Below are positions 42,594 through 51,526 of a stretch of DNA of 60,513 bases, one piece after another (the stretch's first letter is position 1; every line of letters begins with the position of its first letter). Both the position numbers and the translations under genes were made by a program. The notes below the pieces were generated by a model. That model made no database searches, was not told where the DNA came from, and saw nothing but the letters and a program-made list of their open reading frames with translations. The stretch is from Hyphomicrobiales bacterium. Lineage in GTDB: Bacteria; Pseudomonadota; Alphaproteobacteria; Rhizobiales; Methyloligellaceae. Where the stretch lies: the NCBI GenBank assembly GCA_021775555.1, contig JAJFHP010000054.1, positions 1 through 60,513 on the forward strand. The letters are read 5' to 3'.

Positions 42594-43402
42594 AGCCTTT
42601 GTGTCTCACCTCGGTCCATGTCCGGTTTTATTATCATTGCCGCGCGGCGGTTACCCTCGGCCGTCAGAATGCGTGGCAAAATCTCGGCATTGGCGCGCTC
42701 GATGTCGGCGGCGAAATCGATCTCGATCCAAGGCGTGCCGGTGATGTCCTCGAATGCGAAGGTGCTGCTTGGTGAAGTAAGCAGAACATCACGGATAGTC
42801 TCCTCGTAAGGCTCGTGGCGGCGGCCCTGGCGTAAATAAAGCTCGGTCTGAATGATGATCTTCCTGGCCACCTCTTCTGACAGCTTGAAAAAGCCCACCG
42901 ACTCACCGCAGAAATCAAACTCGGCGCTCAGCCATTTACGGAACTCGACGATCTCGCCATCCCGTACACATATTTTGACAGGCTCATCGCCCTGATCGAA
43001 GCCACGATCGAGGAGCAGGCAGTTCTCTTGGCGTGAGTTGATGAGACGCTCTACCACGTCTTCGCTGTAGAGGACGTCAGCATCCATTAGGAGGATCGGG
43101 CCCCCGCGACACAATTCGTCGCGCAGGGTCCACAAGGTGACGATGTTGCCCTCTTCATAATCCTCATTGAACACGGTTCTCACGAAATCCTGTGCCCCCA
43201 GGGCAGCGATCTCCCGCTCGATGTCTTGATGGTGATAGCCGACACCGAGTACCAACTCGTCTATGCCGTGTCGCTTGAGGATTTCGATATGGTATTGCAA
43301 CAAGGATTTGTCGCCGAAGCGCAGCAAAACCTTCGGTGGAGGCTTCGTGGTCGTAAATCCGAGCCGTTCACCGATTCCGGCCGCCAACATAACTACCCTC
43401 AT
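42590..43402 (-). CDS. Nucleotidyltransferase, LicC/PntC-like (CTP:phospho-headgroup cytidylyltransferase)
   Basis: A 270-residue nucleotidyltransferase of the LicC/IspD-like fold. The N-terminal MLAAGIGERLGFTTTKPPPK is the signature loop and Lys, NEDYEEGNIVTLWTLRD resembles the phosphocholine cytidylyltransferase loop, and TPWIEIDFAADIERA and LMDADVLYSEDVV are also typical. It would make a CDP-headgroup (choline, ethanolamine, aminoethylphosphonate or similar). GGAG lies 9 bases before the ATG. It is the first gene of the coupled unit with methyltransferase and CDP-alcohol transferase. Confidence 0.85.
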   Translation of the reverse strand: MRVVMLAAGIGERLGFTTTKPPPKVLLRFGDKSLLQYHIEILKRHGIDELVLGVGYHHQDIEREIAALGAQDFVRTVFNEDYEEGNIVTLWTLRDELCRGGPILLMDADVLYSEDVVERLINSRQENCLLLDRGFDQGDEPVKICVRDGEIVEFRKWLSAEFDFCGESVGFFKLSEEVARKIIIQTELYLRQGRRHEPYEETIRDVLLTSPSSTFAFEDITGTPWIEIDFAADIERANAEILPRILTAEGNRRAAMIIKPDMDRGETQRL

Positions 43403-43827
43403 ACACCATGCTCCACTTCACCGTCCGCTCACGGGACGACGAGTCTGCACCGTGCGCGCTGCCAGGCAGCGTGGCGGGGCGACCTCCCTCGACGAGTTAG
43501 GACAAATTGTTTCAGAAAGACTGGATCAATCTAACCGATCGCGTTCCATTTGGCCAATGGTGGAGCAGTCGAGTGAGCCAAGCAGACCCCTTTACGTTCG
43601 CTAACCGACGGGTGGCCTGGGTTTAGTGGTGGGTGGTAGCGGATGGCACCAGCCTGATCCGATACGGCAACAGGAAGCGTATGATCTCATTATTGAGGGG
43701 TTTGCGCTTGGCCGGTATCTCTGAGGAATGTCCGCTTTGTGCCAGAAGCGGACATTTGACGAGAATATCAATATGGTCGGCCAGTCTATAGAGGTTGGCA
43801 GTATCATCCTGGATTTAAGTACTGCTC
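43403..43827. other. Intergenic stretch with one palindromic repeat, no gene seen
   Basis: About 425 bases between the nucleotidyltransferase start and the CHASE2 gene stop. Short open frames here are low-quality and partly derive from the repeat at 43727-43756. Nothing else is supported; any promoter for the minus-strand lipid operon must lie in the right part. Confidence 0.6.
43727..43756. repeat. Palindromic interspersed repeat, copy B
   Basis: Near-perfect hairpin: arms AATGTCCGCTT and AAGCGGACATT around a short spacer (TGTGCCAG). A clear member of the family at 49897, 51085, 51482 and 51527. Confidence 0.8.
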
Positions 43828-46614
43828 CTAGGCTGCGGAAACTGCAGGTACCGCCGCAGAGAAGCCGGAAGTTAAAGGAGCCTCTTTCGACAGGAATTGC
43901 TGCTCAAATTCCGCCGCCGGCATAGGACGGCTGAAATAGTATCCTTGCCCCTCTTCGCACCCCATGCCTCTCAGAATATCTATTGTATCGGGATTCTCGA
44001 TGCCTTCAGCAATGACTGACATCCCCAGCCGTTTGCTGAGATTTATCGTGGCCTCAATAATTGCTTCATCTTCTGACCCCCTCTGCAGTTCACGAACAAA
44101 GGATTGATCTATTTTCAGTCGATTGAGTGGGAATTTCTTGAGATAGGTCAGGCTGGCATAACCAGTGCCGAAGTCATCAAAAGCGATGTGGACCCCAAGA
44201 TTCTGGATACGTTTAAAAATTTTCCGCACTGCTTCATCATCCTCCAGCAGGATATCCTCCGTGACTTCCAGTTCGAGTAGTGAGGGCGAAATGCCGGTAT
44301 CCTTCAGAACCATCCTGACTGTCTCCGCAAGATCGCCCGACTGAAGCTGCGAGGGCGAGAGGTTCACGCCAATTCGAATGTTATAGCCATTCTGCTCCCA
44401 AATGCGGCCTTGATTACAGGCGGTTGCCAGGACCCAGAACGCCACGTCATCGGAGATCGAGGTTGCATTTACGACCGGCATGAATTCTGCCGGCGAGACA
44501 AGACCTCGAGTGGGGTGCTGCCAGCGGATAAGAGCCTCCGCACCGACCAGCTTACCGTCTGTCAGACTGATTTGCGGCTGATAAAAAAGTTCAAATTCAT
44601 CCCCTTGTGCGGCTAGTCGCAAGTCGACCTCAAGTGTTTTCCGAGCTTCAAGTTCATCCCTGATTCCAGGATCAAAGAAGACGTGGCGGGCACGTCCGGC
44701 TGTCTTTGCGCGATACAGTGCGAGATCAGCATTGGCGAGGAGTTCGTCCGCCGTCTCGCAATGTTCGGGATATATAACCACCCCGATGCTGCATTTAACG
44801 CGTACCCTGCGCTCTCCGAGTGAAATAGGCGTTTTGCTGAACAAAAGGGTTGCCCGTTCCGACAGTTTTTCCGCCCTGTCAGCCACATCGGAACCGCTGA
44901 TCACAATGGCGAACTCGTCACCGCTCAACCGGGCGACCAAGCCGGTACCCTCCACCAAAGCCTTTAATCCCTTGGCGACGGCACACAGCACCTGATCGCC
45001 GCAAGCATGGCCCAGTGTATCGTTGATCTCCTTGAATTTATCGAGGTCCATCAGCAGAACTGCAACATTGCTCTGCTCCGTTTTCGCCTCGGCAAGTTCT
45101 GCATCCAGGTGCTCGTACAGCGTATTTCGATTGGCCAGCCCTGTCAGCGAATCGTACTCCGCCAGGTAGCGTATCCGCTCCTCTTCGCGTTTGCGGACCG
45201 AGATATCCCGCAGCACTGCGCCATACTGGAAGCCGTCTGTTCCCGGCCACCCTGAGAAACAGACCTCAAGCGGAAATGTTTCGCCATTTTTCCGGCGTCC
45301 CTCAAGTTCCATGACCTTGCCACCGGGGGCCTGGAGTGCTCCAACTTCCAAGTCCAGGATCGAAAAGGGATCACCTATAGCGGCACCGTCGTCCACGGTG
45401 CAGATCCTGTCGAGCGACCGACCGATCATTTCCGCCGGTTCGTAACCGAAAATAGTCACTGCCGCAGGATTCCAGACCGTGATCAGGCCGTTCTGGTCGG
45501 CGCATAACAAGCCATCGCCAAGCGACATGGCGATACGCTTAAATCGTTTTTCCGCGACCAAGGCCAATAAACCGCGAAAGTCGATCTCGTCGAGTGCCAT
45601 GGCTACAAGATAAGCGGCGACGGCCACATGCAAGAGCGACGTATCAAGGATAACGGGCAGCTTCGCCTGCAAGAGCGCAGCACCCAATTCAGCCGTGACA
45701 GCCAAGCCGACCAGGATCAGAACCCGCACCCTGGCGGCAAGGCGGCGCCAAAGCGCCACCATGAGAAGCGCTATGATGCCCAGTCCGCCCAGCGTTGCGA
45801 CATCAGAGGAGGTTCGCAGTACGCGGCCTTGCAGGATCGACTCGGCAGCCAGAATCTGCAGCAATGGGCCTGAAATTACATGGCCGTTTGGTACGTTGAA
45901 CCGGTCACCCAGTTCGACCGCTGAACCGCCAATGATGACTTTCTTGCCCTTGAGCATTTTTGATGTGGCGGGATCACCATGCAGGACATCCACATAAGAG
46001 ACAGTCGGTACGGAATCGGATCGAATGCTGAAATCAATTAGAAAGGACTTTTTATTCTTTTCATACTGCCCCGCCAGCAACCCTCCCACCGATGGGAGAA
46101 ATTCCCCATCCAGTAATTCACCAAACGCGTATCGGCGAACCAGTCCATCTGGCTCGACAACGACATTCACGGTCGCCGGCCAAGAGTGTTTTCCAAAGAG
46201 TGGCAAGGGGCGGTTCACATAAATTTTCTTCTCATTTCCGTGCGTCCTCACCAATTGCTTGAATGACGGCAGGACAACCGAGCCACCGGCCTTTTGGAGA
46301 GCCTCACCAAAGGTTTGGTCAAACTCTGGAATCGACGGAGAACTGAAATCAATATCGAAAATTATATCGCTCGCGCCCGAGCTTGCCAGTTTTCCGATCA
46401 GCTCCGCATGAAGCCGCCGGGGCCATGGCCAGACGCCGACCTTCTCAATCGACCGCGGATCGATTGCGACCAGCACAATGTCGCCAGAGGCCTCGCGGGA
46501 ATTCCAGCCGAACCGCGCGTCAGCAAGGACATTATGCAACGCGTTGTGCGCCCCGGTCAGTTGAACCACCGCCAGGACGCACAACACGAAAAGATGTGCT
46601 CGATACTGTTTCAC
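43828..46614 (-). CDS. CHASE2-PAS-GGDEF-EAL membrane protein
   Basis: A 928-residue inner-membrane signalling protein. Residues about 1-270 form a periplasmic CHASE2 sensor (GDIVLVAIDPRSIEKVGVWP, and GKKVIIGGSAVELGDRFN) between membrane helices, followed by three more helices (about 275-345). A PAS domain comes next (DGLLCADQNGLITVWNPAA), then GGDEF with RLSGDEFAIV and DMDLDKFKEINDTLGH-like MDLDKFKEINDTLG, then an EAL domain (GAEALIRWQHP, EVTEDILL, DDFGTGYAS). Both domains look active, so it may make or break cyclic di-GMP. It follows the FecR-domain gene (81 bases) and probably senses a periplasmic signal linked to it. Confidence 0.9.
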   Translation of the reverse strand: MKQYRAHLFVLCVLAVVQLTGAHNALHNVLADARFGWNSREASGDIVLVAIDPRSIEKVGVWPWPRRLHAELIGKLASSGASDIIFDIDFSSPSIPEFDQTFGEALQKAGGSVVLPSFKQLVRTHGNEKKIYVNRPLPLFGKHSWPATVNVVVEPDGLVRRYAFGELLDGEFLPSVGGLLAGQYEKNKKSFLIDFSIRSDSVPTVSYVDVLHGDPATSKMLKGKKVIIGGSAVELGDRFNVPNGHVISGPLLQILAAESILQGRVLRTSSDVATLGGLGIIALLMVALWRRLAARVRVLILVGLAVTAELGAALLQAKLPVILDTSLLHVAVAAYLVAMALDEIDFRGLLALVAEKRFKRIAMSLGDGLLCADQNGLITVWNPAAVTIFGYEPAEMIGRSLDRICTVDDGAAIGDPFSILDLEVGALQAPGGKVMELEGRRKNGETFPLEVCFSGWPGTDGFQYGAVLRDISVRKREEERIRYLAEYDSLTGLANRNTLYEHLDAELAEAKTEQSNVAVLLMDLDKFKEINDTLGHACGDQVLCAVAKGLKALVEGTGLVARLSGDEFAIVISGSDVADRAEKLSERATLLFSKTPISLGERRVRVKCSIGVVIYPEHCETADELLANADLALYRAKTAGRARHVFFDPGIRDELEARKTLEVDLRLAAQGDEFELFYQPQISLTDGKLVGAEALIRWQHPTRGLVSPAEFMPVVNATSISDDVAFWVLATACNQGRIWEQNGYNIRIGVNLSPSQLQSGDLAETVRMVLKDTGISPSLLELEVTEDILLEDDEAVRKIFKRIQNLGVHIAFDDFGTGYASLTYLKKFPLNRLKIDQSFVRELQRGSEDEAIIEATINLSKRLGMSVIAEGIENPDTIDILRGMGCEEGQGYYFSRPMPAAEFEQQFLSKEAPLTSGFSAAVPAVSAA

Positions 46615-46695
46615 TCTTCCCCCGTCCCGCCACCTGCTGCCGTCCAGAGAGAACAGCAGAGCCCCAGGAGGCGGTCTTAACTACTAATGTTGGCG

Positions 46696-47796
46696 TTAGC
46701 TGTTGCCTTTGCCTTTGCCATTGCCATTGCCATTGCCATTGCCATTGCCATTGCCATTGCCATTGCCATTGCCGTTATTGCTTTTGGCTTGGGCTTTGGC
46801 ATGACCATTTGCGTTGCCGTTACCATTTCCCTGGCCATAGGCATTGCCGACACCATTGCCTGGCGTGAGCGCACCGGATTTCCACAAGGTTTTCTTGGCG
46901 GCGTGACCATGCGCGGAATTGGAAACAGTTGCCGAGCGCACCAGTCCCTTCGTGGCTTTATGGGCGTTTAACTTCACTTCGCCGATTGGAGATTTTATGC
47001 GCAGAACGCTATTGCCTCGCCCGGCACGCGCGCGAAGCGCGGTAGAATCCTTGCGGGCCTTCACCGGGCTGGAACCCGCTGCATGGTTCGAATTTCCAAG
47101 AGAACGAACCTTCAGTCCGTTTGGCGTGCCACGCGGTGCGGACAGTCCACTCTTCGGCACCTGAACGCGTTTAACCGATGAGGTCCTTGGCGTACCATTC
47201 TGAATTGGGCTCAGCGTGCCCGAGCCGCTCAGGGACAGGCCACCCTTACCTTGTGCAAAAACCTTCACAACTTGTCCTGGTAGAACAAGTGCGTACTGGC
47301 CGGATTTGAAATCCGCGACTTCAACCTTGCCTCGCAGCACATCAACATTGGTACCGTACTTGTTGACTGATACGCGGAATTGCGTGCCTTTCACCACAGC
47401 AGCAAGATACGGTGTCTCGACCTCGAAATGCTTCACATTGCGTTTTTCCACTTCAAGGAGGATCGAACCGGCCTGCTGAATAATGGTCGTCGACAGTCCT
47501 TCTTTCTTTTCAGTCGGAATACCGATTACTGAATTTGGTGAGATCAGCATGGTCTCTTCGCCGCGCACCAGAAGAACACGGCCATTTCGACCGGTACGGA
47601 TATTGTCGCCAGGCTGCAGCACAGTCTCACTCTTGAGCGAGGCTTTCTGAACGCCGGACGTGGTCACCCATATCTCACCAGAGCTTTTACTGACCTGCCA
47701 GCCTGCATCCCCCGCGATCACGACCGATCCCGTGAAAAAGACAACAACAAATGCTAAAAAAACCTCAGCACATCTCATTATTAAATGATCAAACAT
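46696..47796 (-). CDS. FecR-domain protein with a Gly-Asn repeat tail
   Basis: A 366-residue exported protein. A signal peptide (about residues 1-28) is followed by a FecR domain (about 30-190: PGDNIRTGRNGRVLLVRG, VVKGTQFRVSVNKYG, LRGKVEV). The C-terminal half is Ser/Lys/Arg-rich and ends in a low-complexity (Gly-Asn)n tail encoded by a hexanucleotide tandem repeat. FecR domains of this type sit in the periplasm. It lies upstream of the CHASE2 gene on the same strand and divergent from the TpsB-type gene. Confidence 0.85.
   Translation of the reverse strand: MFDHLIMRCAEVFLAFVVVFFTGSVVIAGDAGWQVSKSSGEIWVTTSGVQKASLKSETVLQPGDNIRTGRNGRVLLVRGEETMLISPNSVIGIPTEKKEGLSTTIIQQAGSILLEVEKRNVKHFEVETPYLAAVVKGTQFRVSVNKYGTNVDVLRGKVEVADFKSGQYALVLPGQVVKVFAQGKGGLSLSGSGTLSPIQNGTPRTSSVKRVQVPKSGLSAPRGTPNGLKVRSLGNSNHAAGSSPVKARKDSTALRARAGRGNSVLRIKSPIGEVKLNAHKATKGLVRSATVSNSAHGHAAKKTLWKSGALTPGNGVGNAYGQGNGNGNANGHAKAQAKSNNGNGNGNGNGNGNGNGNGNGKGKGNS
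46703..46768 (-). repeat. Hexanucleotide tandem repeat (TTGCCA)n inside the FecR gene
   Basis: Nine perfect TTGCCA units (46715-46768) preceded by two TTGCCT units. On the coding strand they encode repeated Gly-Asn pairs (and Gly-Lys at the end). Unit length 6 keeps the reading frame when the copy number changes. Confidence 0.85.
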
Positions 47797-48000
47797 AGTC
47801 GCCTCATACCTGTTTCACACGCATCGCTATCGTGAGACACGTCCGCAATTATTGGTTGAGGCCAATGCTACTCCACACGTTTGAATATCTGCTTAGCGCA
47901 AACGGTCAAATTGCAGCGCCACCATTAACCTTTGGTTAACCATGAAACCTCAGATTGAAAGGTGCAGCAGTCTGCAACTAAACAATTTGGTAAAAAACCA

Positions 48001-49785
48001 ATGGGGCGGGGTTACAAAGTTGGTGATACGTGGCCCGTGCGGCCGCGAAAGAACGTGACCCGGATGACAATCTTTGCATCCGCGCTGATCCTGTCGCATG
48101 CGGGTGCCGGTCCAGCGGCGGCGCAGCAGGCATCGCCACAACAGCGACTTGACCCCAACCAAACTGCGAAAAAATTTGATGCCTTCCAGGCTCAACAAAA
48201 ACGCACCAAGAAGGCAAAAATACAGGTGCCGAGAGCGGCCAGACCGGAAATTCCAGCCGATGACAAGCCGCTTTTCAAGCTCAAGTCCGTCTCTGTTGAA
48301 GGCGCGAGCGTTATATCCCATGACGTGATAGCCGCGACCTATCAACCGTATATCGGGAGGACCGTGTCCAAGGCCGACCTGGCGACGATCACAAGCAAGA
48401 TCAGTGACCTGTATCGCGATGAAGGCTACAGCCTCAGCCGAGCCGTCATACCACCGCAGGACATAAAGGGCGGGCGTATCCAGATTCAGGTGCTCGAAGG
48501 CCATATAGCGGAGATTATTCTGAAGGGAGCGGGTGGCGAGGAATTCGGGATTCGTCCGCTGCTCGATGCTGTCGAAGCTGAGAATCCCTCACGGCTTTCA
48601 ACTCTCGAGCGCCAACTGTTGCTTGTGAACGATATTCCAGGTGTCCACATCGCCGATACGGTTCTTGAAGAGATTGGCGAAGGCACCGGCCGCTTTCGCC
48701 TCATAGTGATCCTGGAGACCTGGCGTATTTTCACGGCGCTTGGCCTAGATAACCGGGGCACGTCCGAAGTTGGCCCCTTGCAAGCCTATATGGCGCCATC
48801 TCTCAATTCATACTTTATTGCTGGGGATACACTCCTCCTCAGCCTGTCGACCATCCCCGATGCGACTAGTGAGCTTGGGTACAGCAGTCTCTCTTACGAG
48901 GTGCCAGTTGGAACTGGTGGTGCCCGGCTTGGCGTCACGGCTTCATATAGCGAAATTCGGCCAGGCGATGAGAGGCAGCAACTCAATACCCTGACCCGGA
49001 CCGAGGGCATTGAGGTCAGGGGAAGTATTGTTCCGCTGCGAACGCGAAAATCATCTCTCTGGTTGTCTGCTGCTGCCGGTCTTAGCAATGTCTCGGAAAG
49101 CGATTCCCTTGGCACAAACTATAGCGACAAATTACGGACCGTGAGCCTGACGGCGGACTATCAGCTGCAGGACGATATAGGCGGCACTAATTTTGTGACC
49201 GCCAGCCTGCGCCACGGAGGCGATATTCTCGGCGGATCGGATAAGGACGATGCTCTGCTCTCCAACAATGATGCTTCAGGAGATTTCACGAAACTCAATT
49301 ATTCATACAATCGCTACCAGAAACTGACCGACATGTGGTCATTGAACTTCTCTGCCGCCGGACAGCTGACATCAACGGCACTGTTGTCGTCAGAGGAATT
49401 CTATATCGGGGGTTCGCAATTTGGTCGCGGATATGACGGCGGCGAGCTTAGCGGAGATAATGGTATTGCCGGCACCGCTGAGTTGCGTTTTGATAACACG
49501 CTGAAGCACAAATTCTTCAAAGGCTATCAACTCTATGGCTTCGTCGACAGGGGTCTGGTCTGGGACTTTCGTGACGGAGAGGATGATGTCACTTCCCTCT
49601 CCTCGGCCGGGGTGGGCGCGCGCCTCTATCTGCACAAGGATCTGCAAGCTGGCATCGAAATCGCTGCGCCGCTGGATTATCGCTCACCCGCTAACGTAGA
49701 CCGCGACTGGCGCGTATTTTTCTCCATCGCAAAATCATTCAAGTTCTGTCCAGGAAGGGGACAAAAGCGCTGTGTCCAGCAGTGA
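48001..49785 (+). CDS. Two-partner secretion transporter TpsB (ShlB/FhaC/HecB family)
   Basis: A 594-residue outer-membrane protein. A signal peptide (with an extended N-terminal region, processed near PAAAQQ) is followed by a POTRA_2 domain (FKLKSVSVEGASVISHDVIA), a second POTRA region (QIQVLEGHIAEI) and a 16-strand barrel. FGRGYDGGELSGDNG is the VRGY-type loop of Omp85/TpsB. It would export a TpsA exoprotein, but no such gene is in the window. Start uncertain: GTG 47962, ATG 48001 and ATG 48064 are possible. Confidence 0.88.
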   Translation: MGRGYKVGDTWPVRPRKNVTRMTIFASALILSHAGAGPAAAQQASPQQRLDPNQTAKKFDAFQAQQKRTKKAKIQVPRAARPEIPADDKPLFKLKSVSVEGASVISHDVIAATYQPYIGRTVSKADLATITSKISDLYRDEGYSLSRAVIPPQDIKGGRIQIQVLEGHIAEIILKGAGGEEFGIRPLLDAVEAENPSRLSTLERQLLLVNDIPGVHIADTVLEEIGEGTGRFRLIVILETWRIFTALGLDNRGTSEVGPLQAYMAPSLNSYFIAGDTLLLSLSTIPDATSELGYSSLSYEVPVGTGGARLGVTASYSEIRPGDERQQLNTLTRTEGIEVRGSIVPLRTRKSSLWLSAAAGLSNVSESDSLGTNYSDKLRTVSLTADYQLQDDIGGTNFVTASLRHGGDILGGSDKDDALLSNNDASGDFTKLNYSYNRYQKLTDMWSLNFSAAGQLTSTALLSSEEFYIGGSQFGRGYDGGELSGDNGIAGTAELRFDNTLKHKFFKGYQLYGFVDRGLVWDFRDGEDDVTSLSSAGVGARLYLHKDLQAGIEIAAPLDYRSPANVDRDWRVFFSIAKSFKFCPGRGQKRCVQQ

Positions 49786-49896
49786 GCCTACATTCAAACT
49801 GGATCTGGTTTCTGTGATCAAAAAAATTAACCTACAGGATAAGTCTGTGGGTCGGCATCCAACATATGCAGCGCGCATAGTTTCAATGATGAGTAG

Positions 49897-49927
49897 AATG
49901 TCCGCTTTGCCCCCGAAAGCGGACATT
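49897..49927. repeat. Palindromic interspersed repeat, copy C
   Basis: Arms AATGTCCGCTTT and AAAGCGGACATT around CGCCCCCG-like spacer. One of the best-conserved copies. It lies between the TpsB gene and the next minus-strand gene, at the 3' ends of both. Confidence 0.8.
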
Positions 49928-49987
49928 TTGGCATCGCCTTCATGCGGCGCGGCCGGGACGTGCAGGTGTGCGAGTTGGAACCGCCAA

Positions 49988-50578
49988 TCAATTGCGCACG
50001 CACTGCCCGTCTTGGAAGACGTAACCGTCAGGACAAGACGGCGCGACAGTCTGCGGACCGTCTGAGCCGGAACCTGCAGGGTTCGAGGTCAGCACATGTT
50101 TTTTGATCAGCCGGAATTCGCGACCGCTGAAATCGTAATAGTGCCGGGCCATCGGTTCTTCTTCGTCGAGCAGGCCAGTCAGGATAAGCAGATCGCTGCC
50201 GCGTTCGAAATCAACCGGATTGATATTCTCGCCTGCTTCGAGCCAGCAGCAAATCGTTCCGGGAAGAAACTGCACGTGGCCTGATCTTGCATTGATGACG
50301 GCGCCCATCAGGCACTGCCCACCGCAGCCCCAGGTTGCGAGAACATGATCCCCGGAGAAATTAATGCCGCCTTTTGCCGCGTTCCTGAGGCGTGTCCGAT
50401 AGGTTCTTGCGTCAGGATGGGATCCAAGGTCCGGTGTTCGCACGCGCCCGGAGTAGGTCGACGCGGGATAGTCCTCAAACCGGGGTTCGGCGTGCGCCGA
50501 ACCGGAACTGGAGGCTGTCCACACGAATGCGAACAGAAAAGAAGTGAATACAATGCTGAGAAATCTGACGGTCATCAT
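49988..50578 (-). CDS. Secreted protein, unknown, with NFxGDHVLATWGCGxxC motif
   Basis: A 196-residue exported protein with a signal peptide (about residues 1-30, HAEPR). The core INFSGDHVLATWGCGGQCLMG is a motif I associate with small proteobacterial proteins of unknown function. The C-terminus CPDGYVFQDGQCVRN resembles the Cys-pair units of the repeat protein at 36459-37433. GGAGGA is at 6 bases from the ATG. Confidence 0.75.
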   Translation of the reverse strand: MMTVRFLSIVFTSFLFAFVWTASSSGSAHAEPRFEDYPASTYSGRVRTPDLGSHPDARTYRTRLRNAAKGGINFSGDHVLATWGCGGQCLMGAVINARSGHVQFLPGTICCWLEAGENINPVDFERGSDLLILTGLLDEEEPMARHYYDFSGREFRLIKKHVLTSNPAGSGSDGPQTVAPSCPDGYVFQDGQCVRN

Positions 50579-50646
50579 GCCGGGTCCTCCTCACCTTACT
50601 CGACACGCGGGGCAGCTGGTGATGAACGTGTTAGCCGCGTTCAGGC

Positions 50647-51000
50647 TCAAACCCCTGTGAAGCATCGGTTAGCGGTATAGGCGCCTTTTACCCCACTCTT
50701 CTTCCACTGTTTTACCCATTTATCCGCCTCTGATTTCAAATCGAACGGGCCTAAAGCGACCACGAACAGCTTCTTTTTATTATTGGGGCTGTTCGATGTT
50801 CTCAAGTCCAGGGCCATAGCAGGCCCATTTGTTTGTTCGGGGCTCCAAGGCAGACTGTTGGCCTTATTTAGCGCGGCGCTTTCGCTTGGATACGCGCCAC
50901 CGAACACATAGTGTCCGCAAACTTGGGTGCCCGCATGTGCGGGTGCCACAATCAATAGACCCGAGATGATGGATGTTACAACTGCTGTGGTTCTGAACAT
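50647..51000 (-). CDS. Small secreted SPOR-like protein, unknown
   Basis: A 117-residue exported protein with a signal peptide (residues about 1-24, ending PAHA). KKLFVVALGPFDLKSEADKWVKQWKKSGVKGAY has the rhythm of a SPOR (peptidoglycan-binding) repeat, but similarity is limited. Two Cys flank the domain. GAGGA lies 9 bases upstream of ATG 51000; an in-frame TTG at 51009 is weaker. It follows the neighbouring secreted gene on the same strand. Confidence 0.65.
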   Translation of the reverse strand: MFRTTAVVTSIISGLLIVAPAHAGTQVCGHYVFGGAYPSESAALNKANSLPWSPEQTNGPAMALDLRTSNSPNNKKKLFVVALGPFDLKSEADKWVKQWKKSGVKGAYTANRCFTGV

Positions 51001-51084
51001 TTTTTCCAATTCCTCTCAGCCCCGATCCGCGACAGGGGATGAGCCTATCAGGATTTTCCGCATTAGGACAAATTGGTGAGCGTG

Positions 51085-51114
51085 AATGTCCGCTTTGGGT
51101 CTTAAGCGCACATT
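51085..51114. repeat. Palindromic interspersed repeat, copy D
   Basis: Arms AATGTCCGCTT and AAGCGCACATT with one mismatch in the right arm. Located between two minus-strand genes. Confidence 0.7.
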
Positions 51115-51149
51115 CTGAGGGGCAATCAGGATTGCAAAGATTGTCTCAA

Positions 51150-51395
51150 TCATTTGCTTTGCTCCCGAGTGAAGCCGCTGGCAATCCAAAAACCGGCGAA
51201 CAGTAGCGCCCATAAGAACGCGGGCACGCCTACAAAGATAGAGGCAAAGTCTCCCAGCTGCGCTGATGTTAGCGACTGCGGGAATAAGCCAGCACCCAAA
51301 AACCAAAGGACGGCCCAGGTAACAGTGCCAGCGACCCACAGGCGGATGAGATCACGACGCCATTGTATTTTTCCAAGGAGGCTCTTGATGTTCAT
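51150..51395 (-). CDS. Small membrane protein, unknown
   Basis: An 81-residue protein with two hydrophobic segments (about residues 18-37 and 48-70). ATG at 51395 follows GGGAGAAG; the open frame extends a further 13 codons without a better signal. Not recognised. Flanked by palindromic repeats on both sides. Confidence 0.65.
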   Translation of the reverse strand: MNIKSLLGKIQWRRDLIRLWVAGTVTWAVLWFLGAGLFPQSLTSAQLGDFASIFVGVPAFLWALLFAGFWIASGFTREQSK

Positions 51396-51481
51396 ATCTT
51401 CTCCCTCCCTAACCCATCGATGTGTGCACCACAACAGAAAGGGGCCCGTGCAATGCTGACGCCTGTATGAGGCGGTTTACG

Positions 51482-51509
51482 ATGTCCGCTTTGGGTCACA
51501 AGCAGACAT
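51482..51509. repeat. Palindromic interspersed repeat, copy E
   Basis: Arms ATGTCCGCTT and AAGCAGACAT with one mismatch; spacer TGGGTCAC. It lies 18 bases from copy F, making a pair. Confidence 0.7.
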
Positions 51510-51526
51510 AAAACCCCTCAGTTAGC

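Noticed and set aside
43601-43807. Short minus-strand frame containing FWHKADIP
   Set aside because: It is a translation of the palindromic repeat at 43727-43756, the same artefact as FGGKADI at 49735-49926.
46703-46768. Possible CRISPR or regulatory array
   Set aside because: The unit is 6 bases with no spacers and lies inside a coding gene; it is a simple coding tandem repeat.
47950-48504. Antisense frame over the TpsB N-terminus
   Set aside because: The plus-strand signal peptide and POTRA domains are clear; the antisense product has none.
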